Position numbers and translations under genes: made by a program. Shown in pieces: positions 12,701-24,700 of a DNA stretch of 64,000 nucleotides. A model generated the notes under the pieces. That model searched no databases. It was not told the origin of the DNA and saw only the letters and a list, made by a program, of their open reading frames with translations. Source of the stretch: Chaetoderma sp. LZ-2023a (lineage: Eukaryota > Mollusca > Caudofoveata > Chaetodermatida > Chaetodermatidae); NCBI GenBank assembly GCA_034401795.1, contig CM067366.1:86637671-86701670 (forward strand). Reading direction: 5' to 3'. The number at the start of each line of letters is the position of its first letter. Position 1 is the first letter of the stretch.

Positions 12701-15700
12701 GAACACAGCATTTTGTGCTGTTCGCTTTCGTCGCTGTGACGCTTCACTTGTTAAGAGTTCTGACCAATGCGGCACAACAAATATGACAAACAAAATGTTA
12801 TTTCTAATTTAAAATTACTTTGAATCCAACTTAAAATTTCTGTCTCAATCAAGTTTACAAACCTATTTCATAACTAGGTATTATATATATATATATATAT
12901 ATTACAAAATTTAAATCAACAACGTAGCATAACCGTCTTGTTTACACTAGCCGTTGCCAGGAAAGATTTGCGGTGCCACAAGGCATGTGGAATTATTATG
13001 CAAAAAAATTCTCTACATTTGTAACCAATGACAATAGAGAAATATGCAATGGGCTCAAAGACCTGTTCATATGATAAATTAATATATTGATAGAGCCAAC
13101 CATAACGACTAAATGGGACTGAATTTTGTATATTGTGTATATGTCATATCATACACCGTCCATCATACTGCAATTCTAAAACTACCCAACATGCAATAAC
13201 TCTTTCAATGACAAACTCCTAGATAAATCAAATTCTTTACGTTCTAAGAAGTACTTGTAGTACAGGTATTCTGTTTAATATTTTGCCATTTGTTTAAGTG
13301 AGAGCGATTGCTGCCTAAGTTGCATAATATTCAACAGGTTTGCAGCAGCATTGCCCTGAAATTGAAATATTGGGAAGTCATCGGTGATGGGGTTAAAACA
13401 CTCACACATACGTTCAGACGTGCACATAGATATGCATATTCACACACGCACACGCTCTCGCTCTCACTCTCTCCCGCGCTCCCTCTCTCATCTTACCCCC
13501 TCCCACCCCACTTGCTCGCTTGCACGCACACGCGCACGTCCTCCCAGATGAGAATGCATGCACTCCCGCAAGCATACTCGTGCACACATGCAGGCACACA
13601 CTCATTCACTCACTAACTCAGTCGCTCAAGCACTTGTACGCACTCACACACCAACCAACCCACTCACTCCTCAGGCTCGGACGCACACAAGAGCCTACAC
13701 ACCCACGCTTACATGTAGTGACAGACGACAAATTCATTGATAGAGATTCGCCTTTACATGTCAACAGACACATATGCATTTTTTCAATGGTATTATTAAT
13801 GTATTTTTGTGCTTTAGAATCAGGGCAGTCATCGCTCAGCTGGACAGATAACAATAGAAGATACATGTAATAGAATTTGATCTGTCTGTTAACTCCTCAT
13901 GTGTCAACAGCGCCTCAAAGCGCTCAAAATACTACTTATATCAATCAATCGTTTTAATGGTCAACATTTTTCAACTAATTTTAATTATAGAAGACTATTT
14001 TTATAAATTTACCACTGGAATTTTGGCCGGCTTGATGATCAAAAGGGTAGTGTTAAAGATAATTTTACTTTTTTAGTTTTTACTTAGCCAGTGTCCATTT
14101 GAAGGGCAAGAGTAGAGTATTTTTGAAAATTTGCCACTGGAATGACTGGCTCGGTTACGGAGCCAGTCGTCATTCCAGTGGTAATTATTAAAACATGCTC
14201 TTCTCTTGGCCTGCAAATAGACATGCCTCAAGACCACTACGTAGCTGATTTTGGTTGGTTTTAACTAAAAGGTTTGAAGTTAGAATGGTTAAGTTGACAC
14301 AAGAGTGGCTAGCTAACCATTGACCCTTTAACTAACTGGCTGCTACAAGCCACCAGACAATGATTTCATTGGGTAATTTTGAAATCAGTTTGACTGAAAG
14401 TTGTTGGTGTCTTAGTTTTCAAAATATTCAACATATCCAGTTAAACCCAATTGAAAATGTAGTCTGCAGAAATTCAGCAGGCAAAACAGTTAATGGTCAA
14501 ATTTGTTCAGGCTAATTTCACTCTTTCAATGTCCATTTGCAGACCAAGACTGTCCAAGAGAAATATATTTTTGAAAATTTAACAATGGTTCATTGACCAT
14601 TGACTTTGGCAGGCTTTGACCAGTGACTAAAGGGTTAAGTGGTCTCCATGTTGAATACATTGGAGCTTTCTTACACAACCACACCAGTCTGCAACACTTT
14701 TACGCTTTAACCCTCAAATTTATTCAAGAAAATTAAAATTTCCTCATAGAAAATGTCTATTTGCAGACCAAGAGAGAACTATTTTTACAAATTTACCACT
14801 GGAATGACTGGCTCGGTCATAACCGAGCCAGTCATTCTAGTGGTAAATTTTTAAAAATAGTCTTCTTTTCGTCTACAAATGGACATTTCTCAAGACCGCT
14901 GCAGAAGCCTTTTTTTGGCTGATATAAGTGTTAAAGGGGTAAAAATGATATAATGTCTTACGCAACTAATATATGCTGTGAAGGTAAGCATGTGAAAATT
15001 ATCTGTCCAAATAACAATGTACAGCTAGCTGACTACTGAAGTGAGAGAATCAGGAAATATTTTCCTAATCAGTAGATTTACAACGGTGCACTGAAAGACC
15101 CACATAAACACCACCTTAGTACGTTAGTGACAATAACAAGCGTTGAAACATGATACTGTTAATAAACATAATTATTGAATTTTATTGAGGCATGAAATAT
15201 ATATATGTATTTATAAAATTTAAAGTTGGGTTATTGCGCTATTTTGTATGTATGGGGTTAAGAATTCGATATGTGTCTACGTGTTTTTGGCCTCCTAGGC
15301 TTTTTCATTGATGCGCTACATTAATTAACTCTAACAGTGCAGCTGTCCAAAACCACTTCTGTTGTGATGATGTGATCGTGATAAATGTCCATTTGCAGAC
15401 TTAGAGAAGACTATATTTTGAAGAATTACCACTTGAATGACTGGCCAGTTATTCAAGTAATAAATTTAAAAAAAAAAATCTCAGACTTGAAATGGACATT
15501 TTCTATGAGAAAATTAAAATGTTCATGAACAAATTTGGTGGTTAAGGAGTTAATGATTGTCAACGTGACGAGACATGTTCTAGAATTTTTTTGCAGTAAG
15601 AATGAGCATTAGTCTCTCAATTTGCCATTTCTATTGCATCAGAAATGTATGTATTAACATATTAACCCTCAAATCTGGTCAAGAAAATTGAAAATTTCTC

Positions 15701-18700
15701 ATAGAAAATGTTCATTTGCAGACCAAGAGAAGAATATATTTGTCCATCAGTGATTTTCTCCAAGCTATAGCTGAACACTTTAATGGCTAAGTTTGGTCGA
15801 AAAAAATCTAAATATGTCCCTTTTCAATGGCAATTTGAAGGGCAAGAGAACACTATTTTTTGAAAATTTACCACTGGAATGACTGGCTCGCTTATCGAGC
15901 CAGTCATTCCACTGGTAACTCTTCATAAGTAGACTTCTCTTGCGCTGCAAATATCCATTCCGTAAGACGACCTCAGCGGCCGATTTTGGCCTACGTGACC
16001 AGTAAGGGGTAAAACACCTTCGCATGCATTAACCGAGACTGAAACATGATGTATAGATTCATTCGGGCCTATATGTTCATGTCAAGCTCAAAGGTATGGC
16101 AGGTAGCCTTACCCACTTATAATGCCTGACCAACCTTTAAACCTGTAATGCCTAGGATAGCCTAAAATGCTCTTTGTAATGCCGTAGCTTCTGCAGTGGT
16201 CTTGAGAAACGTCCAATTGCAGACCAAGAGAAGGCTATTTTTTTTTAGTCTTCTCTTGGTCTGCAAATGGACGTTTTATATGAGCGATTTAAATTCTTTT
16301 GAACAAATTCAAGGGTTATGGAATTTCCATTTGCATTTTCACGCCAAGAGATTTTTGTCGAGACAGGTATCCGGCGGTGGCGTAAACTTTTAAGTTAAGT
16401 TTAAATCTCAGCAATTCCTGATCCAATTGGAACCAAACTTGGGTGCATGGTAATATACATCAAAAGGAAGCAGCCCGGCGATAAAAAGGCCATGAGGTCA
16501 AGGTTACAAGGGGTCAAAGGTTACAGTAATAATCTTTGTTAATATTTTACATTAAGTTTTTGCGTTAAACAAAAGCTTTTGTCTTATATCTCAACAATGG
16601 CTGATCCAATTGGAACCAAACTTGGGTACATGGAGATATACATCGAAAGGGAGCAGCATGCTGAGGCAGGCATCATGTGTTCAAGGTTATGGGGGTCAAA
16701 GGTCACAGTATAATCTTTGTTAATATTTTACGTTAAGTTTTTGTGTTAAACAAAAGTTATTACCTTATATCTCAGCAATGCGTGACCCAATTGGAACCAA
16801 ATGTGGGTACATGGTGATATACATTGATTGGAAGCAGCCCACCGATAAAGCGGTCATGACGTCAAGGTTATGGGGGTCAAAGGTCACAGTATAATCTTTG
16901 TTAATATTTTACATTAAGTTTTTGCGTTAAACGAAAGTTTTTGTCTTATTTCAACAATGGCTGATCCAATTGGAACCAAACTTGGGTACATGGAGATATA
17001 CATCGAAAGGAAGCAGCACGCTGATACAGGCATCGCGAGGTCAAGTTTATGGTGTCAAAGTTCACGGTATAATCTTTGTTAATATTTTATTTTAAGTTTT
17101 TGCGTTAAACAAAAGTTATTGCCTTATATCTCAACAATGCCTTATACAATTGGAACCAAACTTGGGTACATGGTGATTTACATTTAACGGAAGCAGCATG
17201 CTTGATGCAGACATCATGAGGTCAAGCTTATGGGGGTCAAAGGTCACAGTATAATCTTTGTTAATATTTTACGTTAAGTTTACGAAACTTCATAGGGTGG
17301 TTGGACTAGGTCTTGGGAAGAAACCTATGGCAATTGACGATGATCCGAAATCCAAGATGGCTGCCAGCCACCAGCGGCCATCTTGAAAATTGGTTTCCGG
17401 ATGATATCTCCGTTACCCTTTATCGGATCGTTTTGAAACTTCATGGAGTGGTTGGACTAGGACTGGGGAAGAAACCTATCAAAACTGACGATGATCCGAA
17501 ATCCAAGATGGCCGCCAACCACCGGTAGCCGTCTTGAAAATTGGCTCCTGTTCAACATTAAGTTTTTAAATTTAGCTAAACTTCAGCTTATATTTCAGGC
17601 TTGGTTAAGCCTATTGCAACTAAACTTGGCTATGTGGTTGCCTATACTATTAGGAAGCAGCATGATGATAATGAGGTCAACGGTCAAGGTTGGTGTGACC
17701 TTAATACAAAATTCAATGTTAAGTTTTTGCGTTTAACAAAACTTCTTAGCTTATCTGTCAGGATTGGTTAATCCTATTGGAACTAAACTTGGATACATTG
17801 TTACCTATAATGTTAGGAAGCAGCATCAACGTCGAAGGTCAAGGTCATTCTGCCCTCTACAAAACTTTGTTATTCTTCAAAGTTAATATTTTAGGCCTAT
17901 CTTATCTGGTTATATTTTGGGACTGCTTAACCCTAATGGAGCACAACTTTGGTACATGGTTGCTTATGCCAAGAGGATACAGGATGGTGACATGGAGATC
18001 ACCAGGTCAAAGGTCAAGGCTATTCTAATTATGCTATTTGACCTCTGCTTTTTCAACCTTAAGTTTTTCTATTCCGCAAATCATTGATATTTAAGGTTTG
18101 GTTAATCGTATTGGAACTAAACATGGATACATGGTTACCTATAATGTTAGGAAGTGCCATGATAACAGGGAGGTCACAAGGTCAATGCCACTGTGACAAA
18201 CACGAGACAGGTGAGACATTTAATTCCGCGGAATTCTTGTTTAAAATTCACTGCTGAAATTACTGGCTTGATAATCGAGACAGTCATTGCACTCATTCTG
18301 CTGAAGGGATTGGGCTGCAATTTGGTAACTATGATTAGGAACTGAGGGTCATTTAAAGTGTCTTCACGGCAGGTTTGTATATTTAAAACATGGCTGTCAG
18401 TGACCAATCAGAATTCAGTGTTTTGGCGTGGAATTTTTATTTGATGGATGTTGAAGTCAAAATTGGTTTTGTATAAGTGTATGGTGATGCCAAATTTTGC
18501 ACTTTCACGTTATCAGATGAAATGCATCGGTGGTCATCTTGTATTATATTGCACCTAAAACTCATATACAAAAGGAATGGGAAAATTCTAATATTTATTT
18601 CTCGTGAACCACTGTGCCGATTTCAATTAATTTTGATAGGAAGCATCCTTCTGGCATAGAGATAATGCAAGATTGTTCAAATGGAGCTGGTTGGCCTATT

Positions 18701-21700
18701 TGTCTGGTGGCCATCTTAGATATTAGGACCTCCAGAAATCCTATAAGAAGTGAATGTTAACAGGTTTAAAATCTTAGTATTAGGCAGCTTAGCGTCAAGG
18801 CCCCTAGTATTAGGCAGCTTAGCGTCAAGGCCCCTAGTATTAGGCAGCTTAGCGTCAAGGCCCCTAGTATTAGGCAGCTTAGCGTCAAGGCCCCTAGTAT
18901 TAGGCAGCTTAGCGTCAAGGCCCCTAGTATTAGGCAGCTTAGCGTCAAGGCCCCTAGTATTAGGCAGCTTAGCGTCAAGGCCCCTAGTATTAGGCAGCTT
19001 AGCGTCAAGGCCCCTAGTATTAGGCAGCTTAGCGTCAAGGCCCCTAGTATTAGGCAGCTTAGCGTCAAGGCCCCTAGTATTAGGCAGCTTAGCGTCAAGG
19101 CCCCTAGTATTAGGCAGCTTAGCGTCAAGGCCCCTAGTATTAGGCAGCTTAGCGTCAAGGCCCCTAGTATTAGGCAGCTTAGCGTCAAGGCCCCTAGTAT
19201 TAGGCAGCTTAGCGTCAAGGCCCCTAGTATTAGGCAGCTTAGCGTCAAGGCCCCTGGGTGTCTTGTTTCTATGTAGTAACCTAACTTGGTGTATGGATGC
19301 ATTGTAGGTTACTGTTGTGTCGCCTATATCAAAGGTAGATCCACCGGTATGCTTGCACGATTTCGTGATTAAATCGAAAATCGCAATTATTTTTTAAATC
19401 ATGAATTTATATGATTAAAAATGAAATAATCAAATAATCGTGAAAAATTTCTACTGCGTCAATATTTTTAAAATCCACTTATTAATTACTCTTTAATGTA
19501 ATAGATCAAGAAAAATTGACATTTTGCCCGGCGAATCTATATCCATTGTCGGGCTAAGAGAAGACGTTTTGAAAATGTATGCCTGGAATACCTGACAATG
19601 GATATTTCATTGCACCTTTCATCATTGATATAACTTCGCTGCTCTGTCTGGATAATTAGTACTCGGGCTGATTAATCGAGAAATGTAGCTCACAGGGTTG
19701 TGTCGGGTCGTTCCTGTGCGTGGTGACGAGTCGCCGCGCCGCATGTGCACGACGAACGAGATGGCTGGTTAGCTCCCGGTCTCGGGGTATCGGATCCCGT
19801 GCGACGCAGGCCTGCGGTCAACAAAGACCGGCTCCTAAGGCCGGTGGAACTCAATTGGTCCGGTGGGGCCGTGCGACCATTGCCGCTAACATTAAATTGA
19901 ACGGGGGTGAGCCCATGAATTGGTGTCACCGGTATGCCTGTCCATAGCAGTTTTGAAACTATGGACTTAAAGGATTTGTGATAAGTCTAAAAATAATAAC
20001 TAAGAAAATATAAACTATGCAAACAATAAAGTTTGATAGATAACAATGAGCATTTGAATAATACATAACATAGAGACAGCTCATGAACCTTTACACGTGG
20101 AGACACCGGAGGTACCGCACAGACCCTTGAGTCCGCAGTGGTACCCCCCCCGCAAAGGAGGCTCCCGCATACGAGATCACTAATTAACTTTATATAAGTT
20201 ATAATACCTCTAGGCTGAAGAAGATGAGGAAATGAAACATCTAGCGTGGCGAAAGGCATGGTGCCTCACGCGGGCATTACTTCTAGATGCTATAAAAATT
20301 GTGGTGAGAAGTAGTAACCTCGCGTAGGCCGTCGACACTGGATATCTTTGCGAGAGGTGAGTGCCTTGCGCAGGCCTCTGTTACAGGAAAATGCCCCCAC
20401 TGCCGAAGCGGAGGAAAAGTGTTGGCAAAAAAGGGCCATTCTTTATTCAACCAATGTGCTGTGATATTGTCACTAGCAGATCTTTATAACTGACCTATCG
20501 TTACGGTGGGGATAGAGAGACGAATATCCACTGCAAATGTCCTTCCCGTGAAGGCGTGGCAGATTCTAACATCTTGCCCAGACATTTTAATGAGTTGGGT
20601 GGAGATGCGCATCTCGTCCGTCACCAAGTCCTAGGGAGCTAAGTATTGACTTGTCGTTAGGTTTAAGCTCAAGTTGCCCAATATGCACTGCATTGTGGGG
20701 ACAATATTCCAAAGTAATATAAAATAATAATTATAATGTGTTCGCAATGCTTCCTTCATTGGCAAGGGTAACTAGCTACTAAGTATCCTAAGATACAGGG
20801 GGAGTGTATGCGATACCGTACCTTGCTCATCACCGCTCGGAAACCTCCGATAGTTTCCCAGAGTCGGATCTGCTCACGGTGCAGTTAGGGATGTCCAAAC
20901 AATTAAGAAGCCATCAGGCTTAGTGGAACATGAAAAGTGACAATAACTTATAGATATGAGGCCCTAAGGTATATTGACCAATTTAACACAACCTAGCCAG
21001 GGTGCGGGACTACATTACCACAATGGCCGGAAAAGAGGTGTACACTATGTGTCTCCTAATGAAGAAATTGTCTCTAATCACATTAAACCTATCGTATCGA
21101 GCTAAATAGTCAGGTTTAGTCGATAGCATGCTGGGCTAAACAGAGTTATAGCGCGGACAGCGACCTCAGTGTAAAATTGTTGGTGGCGGGGGAAAGCGAT
21201 GCAAATATAAATGTTGCTGTATAGTATCTCCTAATGCACTGCAGTCCTAGGTTTTCTACAAATAAGCAAAACATATCAGCAAGATGATCGCTGGCCATAT
21301 ACCTAACTAACCAAGTACAAAACGGTAACAGTATATGATTAGATTAAAACAGTGGTAATACACGTTGATAGACCTAATACGGTGCGGTTAGTTGAAGCAC
21401 CTTACAGTAAATAAGGATAACTATAAACAGTAATATGAAGAAATTATAAGATGCGGTCCGAGGACCGGTACGGTACCTAATAGTCATCGGTACCTTTTTA
21501 CGGTAATAAATTATAATAATTAAAGATGTACTTAAAGATATCATGTTTACTTGAATACCCAGTAGCCATTCTTACATAACGGGCTACTATGTTACTGAAA
21601 TTGAGATGTCACTATACTTGTGACGTGAGTTGACACGTCTGAAAGCTGGATACGTCTCCGCATGTAGATTTCCCGCAAGACAGGGTTCCTATATGCTGGT

Positions 21701-24700
21701 ACAGAACGGAAGCGGTACACACTCAAGACAGTAAAACACAGTATAAGTAATGTCTACTGAATAGCTAGTAAGTTCTACACAATAATGCAGTAGTAGTGAA
21801 AGTTTCCGTCCGATGACGGTAAGTAAAGTAAGCTAAGATAACCCATTAACAGGAAGGGTTATTAATATAATTGTAATTATGCCTGTACATATTAAAGCAG
21901 CTTAACTGTGCGGGGTGCGCCAAATAGCTCTAGAGGCGCACAGGGCAAAGTTTAATTGGCTGCGGTCGAAACATAAATCCGGACACACGCGACATGCAGT
22001 GTGGTGGTTGACGATCCCCTTTTCGGCATGACTGGGCAGATCCGGTGAGTTATCCACCGAGAAACATTGCTACTCTACGTCACATAGAATTACATAGTTG
22101 GGCCGCAAAGGACCACTGCAATAATATAGTTCCTATACAGTTAGTAATTAAATCAGGAACAGTATATTAGTTCTAATATTGCCCCCAGATGGTCATCTGG
22201 GAGCTTGCACAATTTTGGTGCAGTGCATCGAGAACTGCTTCGGCACGAGCGGAGATGAAGATGGCAGAGACAGGTGATGCTTTATGCCTGTCCTGGTTGG
22301 TCCGGGTAGCTTGTCATGCTGTAAGCAGCTCCCGACTGTTCGGCCCCTGGCCGACGATGCTCTCGATCTTCTGAAATCTGCCCCTTTTATACTCATGGTG
22401 ATGTCATAACTGGCTGCCTCAACCATTCAGAATTTGCTGAACCAGCCAATCAGCGTGCTGTAATCCTGTGACGTATACACAATTATCTAAATATCGTGAT
22501 AGATATAGATGTGAAGATGACGTAATATATATATATACACACGCGATTATTACGTTACGAGAATATTTTGAGCATAATTAGAAGGGGGGAAACGGCGATA
22601 ACTCAGCCATTTCTGAACCGATTTTAAAATTTGTAGATTTAAAAAGCCTGTCGAAAGCTGGTCTTGATCGATACCAGATTCGATGGAAACAAACAATTAT
22701 AAAGAATTAAGACGTGCCTACCCGGCACACGAAAAAGCGCTACTCGCTCTTGGACGTGACACACATACTCTGTCAATACAGCGAGCATGCGCGCCACACG
22801 TTTTAACGAACTTAGTCGTTTTCATTACGAAATTCCTCTCGTATGGGCTTATACACGCTTATTTCTCTACCCATGGGGGGGGGGTGCACGCTTATAGGAA
22901 CGAATCCAGGACGGGCGGCCCGTACCCAGCCTGGCTGGTATAGCCGGTACTCGACCGGTCAATCCGTGCTACACCAATCACGATTATTCTTAAGCAATCG
23001 ATCGTTATCACCCAAATCAATAATCGCGCAAGTCTATCCACCTGACCTACTTTTCACTGCTCATTGAGCATGATAGAATATTCTTGTCTGGACTTTAGTT
23101 TGAGTCTTTTTTTACATTAACCAATCTTGGTGTACGGGTGCATTCTACTTGTAGTATCAATTCATGGTTCACCCAACTTCAAGAGTAATTATTTGCGAGA
23201 ATTATCTCCCTGAAATGCCTAAAGATTAATGTTCCTCAAAAATATGTTGTCCGGACCAGATCTCAGGGAGTTTGAGCCCACATTTGAAATTCTTTTTCCA
23301 GTGGACTTAATTAGGTGTAAATGAAGTGTCTTGATTTCATTTCTACGCACAGAGTTATCCTGCCTAAAAAGCTTAAAGTTCATCAAAGACTGGTTTTTAA
23401 GCCCCGCTAGCCAGTGCTGGTGTTAAAACAATTTAACACTGAAATTGCTGGTTCGCCATTCCAGTGGCAAATTTTCAAAAATACTTTTTTTTGCCGGGAA
23501 ATGGACATTAAATAATAAGGAAAGATAAAAAATTTCTTCGCTTAATTTGTGATATAAGGCATATTCTGTTAAATATTCTGAAACGTTTGGCAGCAACATC
23601 TTCGAGTCAAATTACAAAACAAAATATATTTTCAAAATATTCAACAGCCTACCTGTGGGTAGACACTGATATTTCAAAGGTGGTTATGTAAATTGGTTGT
23701 AATAAAATATATATATCTAGGACATTTTAATCTGTTCTTCAAAGCAATTAAAATGCAAATCTCTGTTTAATTATAGTATTATTACAAATATTTATTACTT
23801 TACAGGCTATAAACTGTTTAAGTAATGCAATCAATATCAGAAACTCATAAACATTAAATTCACAGTAAGTAATCAAATCTTTCCTAATAAGTCACGACAC
23901 ACCTCCCCACACACCCACCCAACCCCCCCACACACACCCACCCCTTATTATGCAAAAGTCATTGGGGGTTATGTTTTTGCTTCTACTGTCCACATCTATC
24001 TAGACATATATATGTATCTGCAAACATAAAATTTCTTGAAGATAAGGTTTCAGCTAGATTACTTGAAGATGTCTGGACATGTTTCATTCCAATTCAATAC
24101 ATGGTTGTTGTGTGAGAGGATGTTAAGTGCGATTGTGTATTGGCAAGATCTGTTTTAAGCTTGTTAGGCGAGATAATGGTGGCACATACAAATTTAGTGA
24201 CGGCTTCTTGTCTGGCCAGTCTCTTGCACTTGCAGTTCTTTTTCAGTGGATATATTAGGGGCTACTGTCCTGATTCTGCTCTTCATTGTCTAATTATTTT
24301 TATCCGCGGGTAGCGGCTCAATAAACAGACATGTCCTCAGTTGGTTGGTCAGCCAGTGAGTCAATCAATCACAAAAGGTTATTTTGGGCTGTCGTTTCAA
24401 GAGTTTTTCGTATACTCAAACTTGGAGTAGGCATGCGTTGTAGGCTTAAGATATGTATGTATTGTAACAAAAGTAGGTCAGTGTCACCTACTTTTCACAC
24501 TTCATCCACGGCAATCGATTTAAAGTATATCGTCCTTGTTTCTAATTTGTATGGTTGTTTATATAAACCATGAATGAAAGATGTACGTCAATATTCAGTG
24601 TATGTTTATATCTGACGCGGGAATTGATCGATCCCAGAATGCCCTGACTATCAATTTCCTGAAAACTACACAGGTAAGTTGTTGAATATTTTGTGACTAA

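Noticed and set aside
18775-19254. CRISPR array
   Set aside because: The units are directly contiguous with no variable spacers, and the DNA is eukaryotic.
18750-19307. Open frames of 185 (+) and 178 (-) codons with decapeptide repeats
   Set aside because: They exist only because the 30-bp unit has no stops and is divisible by three. Both strands are equally open and the units are identical at the DNA level, including third positions.
19680-19950. rRNA or mitochondrial insertion, because of the GC-rich segment
   Set aside because: No conserved rRNA motifs or mitochondrial codons could be matched.
19680-22600. Complete LTR retrotransposon
   Set aside because: No pair of direct LTRs and no gag/pol motif. 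Kept only as an unclassified block with a solo-LTR option.
22683-22943. 86-codon frame as a gene
   Set aside because: No family motif, no splice context, in a region without conservation clues.
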